Source of the DNA: Leptasterias polaris
Lineage: Eukaryota; Echinodermata; Asteroidea; Forcipulatida; Asteriidae
Direction of reading: 5' to 3'
Length of the DNA: 64,000 nucleotides
Assembly: GCA_037783415.1 (NCBI GenBank)
Contig: JAZGTN010000069.1
Span: 2,542,001-2,606,000, forward strand
Shown here piece after piece: positions 41,561 through 55,511 of this stretch. Position numbers and translations under genes: made by a program. Numbering within the stretch: the stretch's first letter is position 1; every line of letters begins with the position of its first letter. The notes under the pieces were generated by a model that was given only the letters and a program-made list of their open reading frames with translations, did no database searches and was not told the DNA's origin.

Positions 41561-44025
41561 TTCGGTTTTTTTTTTTTTTTTTTTACTTCGTCTTCTGCTT
41601 CTGGCCGTCCCTTGTCCGCTAACAAAAGCACACTTCCCAAGCTCATATAAACTTGAAATTTTTACCATAGTTAGATAACCATTAGGAGACGAAACCGTTT
41701 CATTTACGTCATGATGACGTCATCAGGTGTCAAATTACAAGGTTTTTAGAAGAAAAAAAATTAATCTTTGAAATTCTGTAACAAATCACACTTAAGAGAC
41801 CGGCGGTTGTTTTATGCGGGATCATACTTAGGTCATATAGTTCTTTATTTTTTGTCGTGTGCGTGACCTCACATGACCTCTACTTCCGGTCGAAACAGGA
41901 AGAAACAGGAAGTGCCTTGTAATTTAAAAGTGGCACACTTTTTGAAGTTTTTTTTAACGGTGTTATAGTCGAGCAAGAGTCTGGTTTAACAAAATAAGAT
42001 AAGTGACGTCATAAAAGTCAAGAGCGCCCTCTAGCGGCAGGTTGAAAACTGTTATAAATACACTTTTACTAGATGTCTGTGGCGAAGTTTATGATAATCG
42101 TTTCAAAATTGGTATATATAATGACCTTTATGCAGACAACATATGTATGAAGTTTTATATTGATGACGTCATCATGTGTCACGTGGTATCGCCTTAAAGG
42201 TTTACTTTTTGAAGCCGTGTATCTACAAAACCACAAATTCGACTGAGTTGAAACTTGGCATGTTGAAAGACAGTGATAGTGACAACGTAAATCTAAAGAA
42301 ACAACATGATGACGTCATTCCTTTTTTTTATACAAATATTTGAAATATTGACCAATTATTACGTGTATTTATTGACCCGCTGTCAAACCACGGGCTACAC
42401 ACACACTACGCGAACTAAACCAGTTTACTGTTTTTTATCACGTAGTGTGTGTGTATACGTTGAGCAAATCATCCGCAAGGTTCAAAGTCCATCAAACATG
42501 CTTGTGGTCTAGTCTCTGTTCAAGGTTCGCGCAACCTGCTTTTGACAATACGCTTTGTTAGTCTCTAAAACAGCCGTCCATGCAAACCTCATTAACAAAC
42601 AAATGCTAGGCTTTTGATCGTGTGCTTTTTAACCAAAAGTTGAACATTTCATGAATTCATATCTCGTCGTCTTCTTTTCCCTCAAGATTGTCCAATAAAA
42701 AAAGACACTTCCTAAGCTCGCATAAACTTTAATCTTCACACATAGTTAGATATGCATAGGTAGATGACACCGCTGCAGTGATATCATCATGACTTCATCG
42801 GATGTCAAATTACAAGGTTTTTAAATATTAATTTTGTAATGTTTGAACTTCCATATCAAATCACGGACATGAGACCGTAGGTTGCTTTTTGGGATTATAC
42901 CAAATTAATTTAGGTCTTATTTTTGTATTGTGTGTGTGACATTACGTTACCTCTACTTCCGGTCGAAACAAGAAGTGCCTTGTTATACTTCAGTTTTTGA
43001 CCGATTAATATTGTTCTCTCCCGTGCAAATGAGACTGAGAAAAGAAGGGAAATACTCAGGTCCAATTTTGTCGATAAATAACGACTTTTTAATTGTTGCA
43101 TTCGTATACACAGGAAGTGTGGCGGCTTTATTTATTATTTTGAATAACATCTTTAGGATTGTAATCAAGTGGATAATCATTCAAAAATAATGGGTTTTGA
43201 TTCCAAAGCGACTACCATGGAAACTAGCATGCAGATCGATGCCCTCACGCCCGTCAAACACTTGATTCTTATGTTCTATCATTCTAAACATGTAAGCATT
43301 GTTGTGAAAAAAATCGTACACGATTATTTCATAATTGTTATGTGATCATTATAAAAACAAGTAAAGGGAACCAGCCGATCATATCAAGAAACATTATACT
43401 TCCATCCAATGGCCGTCCAAACACCATTTAAGTAAATAAACTCGCAATTCAAAAGTCAACTCTAGCGGGCGCTACAAACATTTTGGGATTAGTGGATTAA
43501 TGTAAACTCGGGACATAGTGAGGTCATTGTGCTGCTTCAGTTCTATGCGTGATATGAGTAGGTACTTCAGTATGTAATACATAAAGTCCAAATTGCACGG
43601 AAAAAGTTATAACTTTATTGGGTTTAAACAATGGAAGGAAGAAACTCTTGTTTCATTCACTAACTTTTGATAAAAACTTATCGTACAAATTTCTAACAGA
43701 GTCATGTTTACCAATTTTTTCAATTAAATTTGAGCCACTGCAAGTTCTTACAAGATTTATAAGTACAGAACGACTTGGGTAATCAAGCTGAAACTTTGCA
43801 TGTATCCAAGTTGTGATATGTTACATCCAACAAATTTGTTCACATCACGATGACGTCATCGAGTGTGACATGACGTCACCTTAAAGGTGCAGGTTCAAGA
43901 GCTATATACTGAGTAGTATGCTTGGTCAAGCTGAAATGTAGCTTACATGTATTCAAACTGGGATGTGTTACTACCAAATTGAACGTCATTCCGAACACCT
44001 TCTTTTTGTTATACAACAAAAAGTT
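41515..44025. repeat. Segmental duplication, left copy
   Basis: Matches 50075-52590 at an offset of 8560 bp with only scattered substitutions (for example 'acgtgtatttatt' against 'acgggtatttatt'). Confidence 0.92.
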
Positions 44026-46599
44026 AAGTCTAGTGTTTACTTCTTCTTCTTCTCTTCGTCGCTTGTCCGGTAACAAAAGCACACTTCCCAAGCTCATTAT
44101 AAACTTTAAACTTTACATGTAGTTAGATAACCATTAGGAGATAAAACCGTTTCATTTACGTCATGATGACGTCATCGGGTGTCAAATTACAAGCCATTTA
44201 AGTTTAAAAAGGGACCTCATGCGAATGCCTGTATGTCTCTGAATATTAAAGCTACAGTATTCATATTTAGGCATATGATAGATAAAGACACGGGCAACAT
44301 TTGAAAAGTTATAGCCAAAATCACCCGACCTTTACTTCCGGTCGTACCGGAAGGTCAAAGTTTGCCTTTCTGCAATTCTTAACCAAAAAACATTTCCTGC
44401 CCAAATTCTTCACTTCTGTTTATCCGATCAACCTCAAATTTACACCATGTTAGAACCTTGATGAAACCTCCATCGATTTGTTGTGACGTCATGATTACGT
44501 CATCAGGTGTTGAAATACAGTAAATCAAAATTTAATATTTCAAAAAATCATAACTTAATCATTACTGAATGGATTGCTTCAATCAATACATCATCGGACA
44601 GGTCTTTTAAAACTCAACAAATGCTACACAAAGAGTTATCCCGGTTGTTTTTGACTTCCCGCTGAAAATGTAAGTTGAACATTACGTTAGTATTAGCCCG
44701 CAGGGCTGGTCATTCTGCTCCATTGACCACGCGTAATCTTGCATGTACATGTAAACGGTACACACACTGCGCCATTGATCTTAGGTGCAAAGTCCACGAA
44801 GACTGCATTGCTGTGTCGTGATACGTTATCCATGGTGGCGCTATACAAAGTTAATGGTCATTATTTTGTTACTGCACTCGTCGATAAATGCAACCATCCT
44901 TCGGAAATCTACGATGTTCGACGGTGGTCCAATGAATAGCTCATTGCATAACCTTCGTGTTAGCCTTTTGTTGGCTTGGTGGTAAATATCAACTGAACTA
45001 GTGTATTTTGCTGAACTGTTTTGGTGATTTGAAGAACTTTTGATAACTGAGAAAATGCAATCGGAAATATAAAAGGTCAACATAAATTTGACTCTGATCA
45101 ACAACGGTTTTTACGCGAATCTAACTTTTAGATCCTGTTGAATACTTCAAAGAAATACAATGTGAACAGCAAAATAAATTCAACATAAATTGCACATCGT
45201 GTAAACAGTAGGTTCTTATGCCCTTTTCATAATCATGACTTGTTGCTTCAGTAATCGGCACCAGACGGTATAAGCGCAGCAAACAGGCGTAGTTTGATAA
45301 CATTTATTTTTGAATTGTTAGTGATATCTTTTAGTATTATAGTCCAATAACTACGGATTGGATTTCTACAATCAATACATCATCGGACAGGTCTTGCATA
45401 CGATCAGTTCAGTTTATGACTATTTACATGAAAAACCTCGCCGTAACGTTGTTTAATTAATAGACGTGCACTTATTTCTTGGTAAACTATGGTATTTACG
45501 TATATAAGAGAAACAATTTACTATTTTGAAATTTCAAAAGCTAGGCCCAAAAACAATCTTTTTCATCGATTTAATTAAACCTATAATAGCGCATAGAGGC
45601 TTCTGCATTATGCGCAATATAAATATCTCGTGTTGTTATTAATATAATATACGTCCAATTTTCTAAAACAAAGGCAACGTAAACAAACATTAATCTGGAG
45701 GACATGAATAATGTTCAGGCTTAGTCTAGCCACCGAGAATGACAAACAATTTGCGCCCTCTTACGATGGGTTCCACAAATTCAAAAACGTTTGGAACGTC
45801 ACAAGAACATTTCAGTAGCGTTATTTGTGGAGAGGAGAATTCGACATAATAAAATTGGACAACAGAACAAAGATGAATTCACCCCAAACACTTGTTATAT
45901 AATTATGTCTGTTTATTTGGTATTTGTGTGTAAAAGCATATGCAATGGCACACAACACAGCTCTGTCCAAAAACCGTCCAAAAACCAATTAAGTAATTAA
46001 ACTCGCAATTCAAAAGTCAACTCTAGCGGGCGCTACAGACATTTTGGGATTAGTGGATTAATGTAAACTCGGGACATAGTTAGGTCATTGTGGTGCTTCT
46101 GTTCTATGCGTGATATGAGTAGGTACTTCAGTATGTTATACATTAAGTCCAAATTGCACGGGAAAAGGGTAACTTTATTGGGTTCAAACTATGGAAGGAA
46201 GTAACTCTTGTGAAAGTAGTTGTGGAATAATTTTTTTCTAAATAGACTCATTCACTAACTTTTGATAACAACTTATCGTACAAATTTCTAACAGAGTCAT
46301 GTTTACCAAATTTGTCAATATACGGTTCGTACAAGATCTATAAGTACAGAACGACTTTGGTAATCAAGCTGAAACTTTGCATGTATCCAAATTTGTTCAC
46401 ACCACGATGACGTCATCAAGTCTGACATGACGTCACCTTAAAGGTGCAGGTTCAAGATCTATATACTGAGTAGTAAATGCTTGGTCAAGCTGAAATGTAC
46501 CTTACAAGTATTCAAACTGGGATGTGTTACAACCAAAAATTGAACGTCATTCCGAACACCTTCTTTTTGTTACAACAAAAAGTTAAGACTAGTTTTTTA

Positions 46600-49500
46600 C
46601 TTCTTATTCTTCTTCTTCTCTCCGTCCCTTGTCCGCTAACAAAAGCACACTTCCCAAGCTCATATAAACTTGAAATTTTTACCATAGTTAGATAACCATT
46701 AGGAGACGAAACCATTTGATTTACGTCATGATGACGTCATCAGGTGTCAAGTTACAAGGTTTTTAAAATTAAAAAATTTAATCTTTGAAAATCCATATCA
46801 AATCAAGATGAAGAGACCGTTGGTTACTTTTTGCGGGATTATATAGAGATAATATGGGTCTTCATTTTTTTTTTTTTGAGTGACATGACTTGACCTCTAC
46901 TTCCGGTCGAAACAGGAAGGAACAGGAAGTGCCTTGTAATTTAAAAGTGGCACACTTTTTGAAGTTTTTTTTAACGGTGTTATAGTCGAGCAAGAGTCTG
47001 GTTTAAAAAAATAAGACAAGTGACGTCATAAAAGTTAAGAGCGCCCTCTAGCGGCAGGTTGAAAACAATTAAAAATACACTTTTACTAGATGTCTGTGGC
47101 GAAGTTTATGATAATCGTTTCAAAATTGGTATACATAATGACCTTCTTGCAGACAACATATGTGTGAATTTTTAGATTGATGACGTCATCATGTGTCACG
47201 TGGTATCGCATTAAAGGTTTACTTTTTGAAGCTGTGTATCTACAAAACCACAAGTTTGACTGAGCTGAAACTTGGCATGTTGATAGACAGTTATATTGAC
47301 TACTTAAAGCTAGAGTGACGACTTGATGACGTCATTAATTTTTTTTTTACAAATTTTAGAAAATTTGACCAATTGGTACATATCTTCAGTACAAAGCAAG
47401 CTATAGTCAAATTTCATTTTGCATGAGACTTGGAAGGTCCTACAAGGATATAACGTGGAGTGACGTTTTCACGACGTCATCGATTTTCATGTTATGTCAC
47501 CACCAAGGTAGTGTTTTACAAGATCTATATGTACAGAACAACTTTGGTGATCAAATGGAAACTTTGCATGTACTCAAGCTGGGATGTGTTACATCCAAAA
47601 AGTTTGGTCAAATCTTTAGAACCACCATTCTAAAGACTCTATAGAAGTATACAATATTTAATACACAGACATGTTTATAACATTTCTTTGAAATACGAGG
47701 TCACACCGAACACCTCTTTTTTGTTTCCAACAACCCTTGTCCGCTAACAAAAGCACACTTCCCAAGCTTATATAAACCTGAAATTTTTACCATAGTTAGA
47801 TAACCATTAGGAGACGAAACCGTTTGTTTTACGTCATGATGACGTCATCAGGTGTCAAGTTACAAGGTTTTTAAAATTAAAAAATTTAATCTTTGAAAAT
47901 CCATATCAAATCAAGATGAAGAGACCGTCGGTTACTTTTTGCGGGATTATATAGAGGTAATATGGGTCTTCATTTTGTTTTTTTTGCGTGACATGACTTG
48001 ACCTCTACTTCCGGTCGAAACAGGAAGAAACAGGAAGTGCCTTGTAATTTAAAAGTGGCACACTTTTTGAATTTTTTTTAAACAATGTTATAGTCGAGCA
48101 AGAGTCTAGTTTAAAAAAATAAGACAAGTGACGTCATAAAAGTCAAGAGCGCCCTCTAGCGGCAGGTTGAAAACAATTAAAAATACCCTTTTACTAGATG
48201 TCTGTGGCGAAGTTTATGATAATCGTTTCAAAATTGGTATACATAATGACCTTCTTGCAGACAACATATGTGTGAATTTTTAGATTGATGACGTCATTAT
48301 GTGTCACGTGGTACCGCATTAAAGGTTTACTTTTTGAAGCTGTGTATCTACAAAACCACAAGTTTGACTGAGTTGAAACTTGGCATGTTGATAGACAGTT
48401 ATATTGACTACTTAAAGCTAGAGTGACGACTTGATGACGTCATTACATTTTTTTTTTACAAATTTTAGAAATGTTGACCAATTGGTACATATCTTCAGTA
48501 CAAAGCAAGCTATAGTCAAATTTCATTTTGCATGAGACTTGGAAGGTCCTACAAGGATATAACGTGGAGTGACGTTTTCACGACGTCATCGATTTTCATG
48601 TTATGTCACCACCAAGGTAGTGTTTTACAAGATCTATATGTACAGAACAACTTTGGTGATCAAATGGAAACTTTGCATGTACTCAAGCTGGGATGTGTTA
48701 CATCCAAAAAGTTTGGTCAAATCTTTAGAACCACCATTCTAAAGACTCTATAGAAGTATACAATATTTAATACACAGACATGTTTATAACATTTCTTTGA
48801 AATACGAGGTCACACCGAACACCTCTTTTTTGTTTCCAACAAAAAATTATGTCTAGTTAGGTGTTCGGAGCGGAGCGTAGCTCCGAACACCTCTTGTTAT
48901 TGTTCGTTTTTTTTTTTTTTTTTTACTTCTTATTCTTCTTCTTCTCTCCGTCCCTTGTCCGCTAACAAAAGCACACTTCCCAAGCTTATATAAACTTGAA
49001 ATTTTTACCATAGTTAGATAACTATTAGGAGACGAAACCGTTTGATTTACGTCATGATGACGTCATCAGGTGTCAAATTACAAGGTTTTTAGAAAAAAAT
49101 TATTTAATCTTTGAAATTCTGTAACAAATCACACTTAAGAGACCGGCGGTTGTTTTATGCGGGATCATACTTAGGTCATATAGGTCTTTATTTTTTGTCG
49201 TGTGCGTGACCTCACATGACCTCTACTTCCGGTCGAAACAGGAAGAAACAGGAAGTGCCTTGTAATTTAAAAGTGGCACACTTTTTGAAGTTTTTTTTAA
49301 CGGTGTTATAGTCGAGCAAGAGTCTGGTTTAAAAAAATAAGACAAGTGACGTCATAAAAGTCAAGAGCGCCCTCTAGCGGCAGGTTAAAAACAATTAAAA
49401 AAACACTTTTACTAGATGTCTGTGGTGAAGTTTATGATAATCGTTTCAAAATTGGTATACATAATGACCTTCATACAGACAACATATGTGTGAATTTTTA

Positions 49501-50080
49501 GATTGATGACGTCATCATGTATCACGTGGTATCGCATTAAAGGTTTACTTTTTGAAGCTGTGTATCTACAAAACCACAAGTTTGACTGAGTTGAAACTTG
49601 GCATGTTGATAGACAGTGATATTGACTACTTAAAGCTAGAGTGACGACTTGATGACGTCATCGATTTTTCTTTTACAAATTATTGAAATTTTTGCCAATT
49701 GTTACATATCTTCAGTTCAAAGCAAGCTATAATCGAATTTCATTTTGCATGAGACTTGGAAGGTCCTACAAGGATATAATGTTGAGTGACGTTTTCACGA
49801 CGTCATCGATTTTCATGTTATGTCACCACCAAGTTAGTGTTTTACAAGATCTATATGTACAGAACAACTTTGGTGATCAAATGGAAACTTTGCATGTACT
49901 CAAGCTGGGATGTGTTACATCCAAAAAGTTTGGTCAAATCTTTAGAACCACCATTCTAAAGACTCTATAGAAGTATATCAAAATTTAATACACAGACATG
50001 TTTATAAAATTTCTTTGAAACACGAGGTCACACCGAACACCTCTTTTTGTTTCCAACAAAAAATTATGTCTAGTTAGGGG
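46600..50080. repeat. Three consecutive satellite units (1108, 1218 and 1217 bp)
   Basis: Units start at about 46628, 47736 and 48954. The first two share identical 73-codon segments at 47423 and 48532, exactly 1109 bp apart. The second and third units end in 'ccgaacacctctttttgttt' followed by the hairpin 'gttcggagcggagcgtagct'. Confidence 0.92.
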
Positions 50081-52590
50081 TTCGGAGCGGAGCGTAGCTC
50101 CGAACACCTCTTGTTATTGTTCGGTTTTTTTTTGGTTTTTTTTTACTTCGTCTTCTGCTTCTGGCCGTCCCTTGTCCGCTAACAAAAGCACACTTCCCAA
50201 GCTCATATAAACTTGAAATTTTTACCATAGTTAGATAACCATTAGGAGACGAAACCGTTTCATTTACGTCATGATGACGTCATCAGGTGTCAAATTACAA
50301 GGTTTTTAGAAGAAAAAAAATTAATCTTTGAAATTCTGTAACAAATCACACTTAAGAGACCGGCGGTTGTTTTATGCGGGATCATACTTAGGTCATATAG
50401 TTCTTTATTTTTTGTCGTGTGCGTGACCTCACATGACCTCTACTTCCGGTCGAAACAGGAAGAAACAGGAAGTGCCTTGTAATTTAAAAGTGGCACACTT
50501 TTTGAAGTTTTTTTTAACGGTGTTATAGTCGAGCAAGAGTCTGGTTTAACAAAATAAGATAAGTGACGTCATAAAAGTCAAGAGCGCCCTCTAGCGGCAG
50601 GTTGAAAACTGTTATAAATACACTTTTACTAGATGTCTGTGGCGAAGTTTATGATAATCGTTTCAAAATTGGTATATATAATGACCTTTATGCAGACAAC
50701 ATATGTATGAAGTTTTATATTGATGACGTCATCATGTGTCACGTGGTATCGCCTTAAAGGTTTACTTTTTGAAGCCGTGTATCTACAAAACCACAAATTC
50801 GACTGAGTTGAAACTTGGCATGTTGAAAGACAGTGATATTGACTATGTAAATCTAAAGAAAGAACATGATGACGTCATTCCTTTTTTTTATACAAATATT
50901 TGAAATATTGACCAATTATTACGGGTATTTATTGACCCGCTGTCAAACCACGGGCTACACACACACTACGCGAACTAAACCAGTTTACTGTTTTTTATCA
51001 CGTAGTGTGTGTGTATACGTTGAGCAAATCATCCGCAAGGTTCAAAGTCCATCAAACATGCTTGTGGTCTAGTCTCTGTTCAAGGTTCGCGCAACCTGCT
51101 TTTGACAATACGCTTTGTTAGTCTCTAAAACAGCCGTCCATGCAAACCTCATTAACAAACAAATGCTAGGCTTTTGATCGTGTGCTTTTTAACCAAAAGT
51201 TGAACATTTCATGAATTCATATCTCGTCGTCTTCTTTTCCCTCAAGATTGTCCAATAAAAAAAGACACTTCCTAAGCTCGCATAAACTTTAATCTTCACA
51301 CATAGTTAGATATGCATAGGTAGATGACACCGCTGCAGTGATATCATCATGACTTCATCGGATGTCAAATTACAAGGTTTTTAAATATTAATTTTGTAAT
51401 GTTTGAACTTCCATATCAAATCACGGACATGAGACCGTAGGTTGCTTTTTGGGATTATACCAAATTAATTTAGGTCTTATTTTTGTATTGTGTGTGTGAC
51501 ATTACGTTACCTCTACTTCCGGTCGAAACAAGAAGTGCCTTGTTATACTTCAGTTTTTGACCGATTAATATTGTTCTCTCCCGTGCAAATGAGACTGAGA
51601 AAAGAAGGGAAATACTCAGGTCCAATTTTGTCGATAAATAACGACTTTTTAATTGTTGCATTCGTATACACAGGAAGTGTGGCGGCTTTATTTATTATTT
51701 TGAATAACATCTTTAGGATTGTAATCAAGTGGATAATCATTCAAAAATAATGGGTTTTGATTCCAAAGCGACTACCATGGAAACTAGCATGCAGATCGAT
51801 GCCCTCACGCCCGTCAAACACTTGATTCTTATGTTCTATCATTCTAAACATGTAAGCATTGTTGTGAAAAAAATCGTACACGATTATTTCATAATTGTTA
51901 TGTGATCATTATAAAAACAAGTAAAGGGAACCAGCCGATCATATCAAGAAACATTATACTTCCATCCAATGGCCGTCCAAACACCATTTAAGTAAATAAA
52001 CTCGCAATTCAAAAGTCAACTCTAGCGGGCGCTACAAACATTTTGGGATTAGTGGATTAATGTAAACTCGGGACATAGTGAGGTCATTGTGCTGCTTCAG
52101 TTCTATGCGTGATATGAGTAGGTACTTCAGTATGTAATACATAAAGTCCAAATTGCACGGAAAAAGTTATAACTTTATTGGGTTTAAACAATGGAAGGAA
52201 GAAACTCTTGTTTCATTCACTAACTTTTGATAAAAACTTATCGTACAAATTTCTAACAGAGTCATGTTTACCAATTTTTTCAATTAAATTTGAGCCACTG
52301 CAAGTTCTTACAAGATTTATAAGTACAGAACGACTTGGGTAATCAAGCTGAAACTTTGCATGTATCCAAGTTGTGATATGTTACATCCAACAAATTTGTT
52401 CACATCACGATGACGTCATCGAGTGTGACATGACGTCACCTTAAAGGTGCAGGTTCAAGAGCTATATACTGAGTAGTATGCTTGGTCAAGCTGAAATGTA
52501 GCTTACATGTATTCAAACTGGGATGTGTTACTACCAAATTGAACGTCATTCCGAACACCTTCTTTTTGTTATACAACAAAAAGTTAAGTC
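50075..52590. repeat. Segmental duplication, right copy
   Basis: Right-hand copy of 41515-44025. The two diverge after 'acaacaaaaagttaagtctagt', where each enters a different satellite unit. Confidence 0.92.
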
Positions 52591-54399
52591 TAGTTAATAC
52601 TTCTTATTCTTCTTCTTATCCCCCGCGATTGTCCGCTAACAAAAGCACACTTCCCAAGCTCGTATAATTTCGAAATTTTTACCATAGTTAGATAACCATT
52701 AGGAGACGAAACCGTTTCATTTACGTCATGATGACGTCATCAGGTGTCAATTTACAAGGTTTTTAGAAAAAAATAAATTAATCTTTGAAAATCTGTAACA
52801 AATCACACTTAAGAGACCGGCGGTTGTTTTATGCGGGATCATACTTAGGTCATATAGGTCTTTATTTTTTGTCGTGTGCATGACCTCACATGACCTCTAC
52901 TTCCGGTCGTAACAGGAAGAAACAGGAAGTGCCTTGTAATTTAAAAGTGGCACACTTTTTGAAGTTTTTTTTAACGGTGTTATAGTCGAGCAAGAGTCTG
53001 GTTTAACAAAATAAGACAAATGACGTCATAAAAGTCAAGAGCGCCCTCTAGCGGCAGGTTGAAAACAATTAAAAATGCACTTTTCCTAGATGTCTGTGGC
53101 GAAGTTTAAGATAATCGTTTCGAAATTGGTATACATAATGACCTTCATGCAGACAACATATGTGTGAAGTTTTAGATTGATGACGTCATCGTGTGTCACG
53201 TGGTATTGCCTTAAAGGTTTACTTTTTGAAGCCGTGTATTTACAAAACCACAAGATCGACTGAGTTGAAACTTGGCATGTTGAAAGACAGTGATATTGAC
53301 TATGTAAATCTAAAGAAAGAACATGATGACGTCATTCCTTTTTTTTATACAAATATTTGAAATATTGACCAATTATTACGGGTATTTATTGACCCGCTGT
53401 CAAACCACGGGCTACACACACACTACGCGAACTAAACCAGTTTACTGTTTTGTTATCACGTAGTGTGTGTGTATACGTTGAGCAAATCATCCGCAAGGTT
53501 CAAAGTCCATCAAACATGCTTGTGGTCTAGTCTCTGTTCAAGGTTCGCGCAACCTGCTTTTGACAATACGCTTTGTTAGTCTCTAAAACAGCCGTCCATG
53601 CAAACCTCGTTAACAATCAAATGCTATGCTTTCGATCGTGTGCTTTTTAAAACTTTTGCTAAAGCTGGTGGTGCTATATCAAATTATGGTCATGCTTTTA
53701 CCACGCTCTGTGGCATTATTGGCTTGCTCTGTGACAGATCGGCTCGTTTTAGTCTACGCAAACACCAATGTGAGCATTTTTGTTGGCCAACAAAGACACA
53801 CTTTGAGTCGTGCGTAGCGCGTACACGCGTGCACTTTTCCATTGTTTTTCATCAGTGATGGTGGTCAATGACGTGGTCAATTTGCTTTGATTTGCTGTAA
53901 AACGTTAATCGGTGACAGGGTACGCTGAATATAAGGCATTTCGTCACTAAGGTGACGAAAGGAATTGTCGTGTGCTTATTAATACTAGCAGAAAACATGC
54001 GTATAACGTAACAACGATCTACAACCACGTTGCAAATTTACAATAAATTTGCAATGTTGTGTTTTGCACTCGTGGGGCCCAATTTAATTATATTATGTAC
54101 TGGAGCATTATTTTTGTGCTCCTATAGTAAATTGCAAGATTGAGCTCAAGCCGCGATATATTACATTTAACGCTTGTTTTCCTGATAAAAGACGTCATCA
54201 ATTGTAACATGACTTCGACTTAAAGTTGCAGTTTTACCAGATTTGTATACTCAGTATTACAATTGCTTGGTCAAGCTTAAAACCAAATTGATGTATTCAA
54301 GCTGACAATGAGTAACATCCCATATTTGAACGTCATGCCGAACACCTTGTTTTTGTTGTGTAACCAAAATTTAAGTCTAGTTGTTTCCAGAATTATTGT

Positions 54400-55500
54400 T
54401 GTGCACGCTTGTTCTCTGTATTACTTTTGATTTGTAATCCAACAAGAACTGAACTTTTGTTGTAATAATTAAGTGATATTTTGAAGCTTTCAAAATGAAA
54501 AACAATTCGGGTTCCAATATTGATACCCAAAAGTTTTAGGGCCACATTACCCTAAATTATTGAAAAGCTACGGGGAGGGAGAGGGGGGTATCTTCAACTC
54601 AGCCTCGGGCTACTTTTTAAAACCATAAAAACTTCCAAACGTATTGAAAATCCACTGTATAGTCAGCAGTCTCAATGTATAGCTGTGCATAGTTGGTAAG
54701 TGTATGTTGGCAAACATGTTATTTTCAAATGTTGTCTTTTGTTGTATTTCAGTTGTTAACTTGAAGAGACTTTTGGGCATTCAGGTTGGCTGATGAGTTG
54801 TTTTTACCCTGCCTTCTGTGGACCCCGGTGATGCTCCATTGGTGTTGAAGCTGAGCCCCTAATAGCCCAGTCTACATACTGGTGGTTTTTAAACATCTTA
54901 AGCGGAGGGTGCATCATTGTGGAACGGGTTGAATCCCAGATGGTCCTTGGGTAGAAGCTGTAGCCCTGAAAAATATTCTTTACTGGGTCTGAGAGCCAAA
55001 TACAAGGGAAGTAGGGCTACATTGGAATACTTTTGTACAATTATTGTGATATGGGCATTGTTGACTTCAAGATCAAAGTGTTTAAGGGGCCTTACAGGAC
55101 GGTGGTCCTTTTTGCTCAGAGTTGAGGCCCTATAGTAGTGGCATTTTACAAGATTGATAATCGGACATTTGGAAATGTAATCAAGGGTCGGATTTTATTT
55201 ATTCATTTTTTATTTGGACGGAGAATAACTCGTCTGACCTTGGAACAACCCATGTCAAATTGAACGGAGGTTCCGGAGTCAATACTTTCTCTTTAGTCTT
55301 AAAAGCTGCGAGAGTATTTTGCACTCGATGCTGGGATTTCACTAATAGTAGTGAGTGTGGTCAGAGCCGTATATTGGGAGAGTTGCGACATAGAGGGACC
55401 AGTTTTTTTGGTCACGTGGTTGCTGGACGCCATTTTCGGTCCAAAAACACAGCTGGCTAGCGAAAGAACAACAAAACGTGCACACACGTAACACACACGG
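54400..55500. other. Region upstream of the THAP exon, no gene recognised
   Basis: No repeat family or coding exon recognised. Just upstream of the THAP start (55415-55450) is 'ggtcacgtggttgctggacgccatttt', containing an E-box (CACGTG) and a YY1-like GCCATTTT, plausible promoter elements. Seen by eye only. Confidence 0.4.
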
Positions 55501-55511
55501 CGGACGGCAAA

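Larger units (their letters stand above)
41390..54380. repeat. Complex satellite-like block (1.1-1.2 kb units, CRE-palindrome rich)
   Basis: The landmark 'cttgtccgctaacaaaagca' starts units near 41611, 46628, 47736, 48954 and 50171, with variants near 44061 and 52629. Spacings between 46.6 and 50.2 kb are 1108, 1218 and 1217 bp; the longer ones carry an extra hairpin segment. Every unit has several TGACGTCA palindromes, mostly as 'gatgacgtcatca'. A 2.5-kb segment is repeated 8560 bp away. Interspersed stretches such as 44.2-45.9 kb look unique. The ORFs inside (at most 95 codons) have no recognisable product. Confidence 0.9.

Noticed and set aside
47423..49970. Conserved 73-95 codon ORFs repeated three times
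   Set aside because: They recur only because the satellite unit is duplicated; no domain, no start context, and the frame is not kept in the more diverged units.
42930..51750. Identical 86-codon ORFs at 42930 and 51490
   Set aside because: Identity follows from the 8560-bp-spaced duplication. A hydrophobic segment is present but nothing else supports coding.
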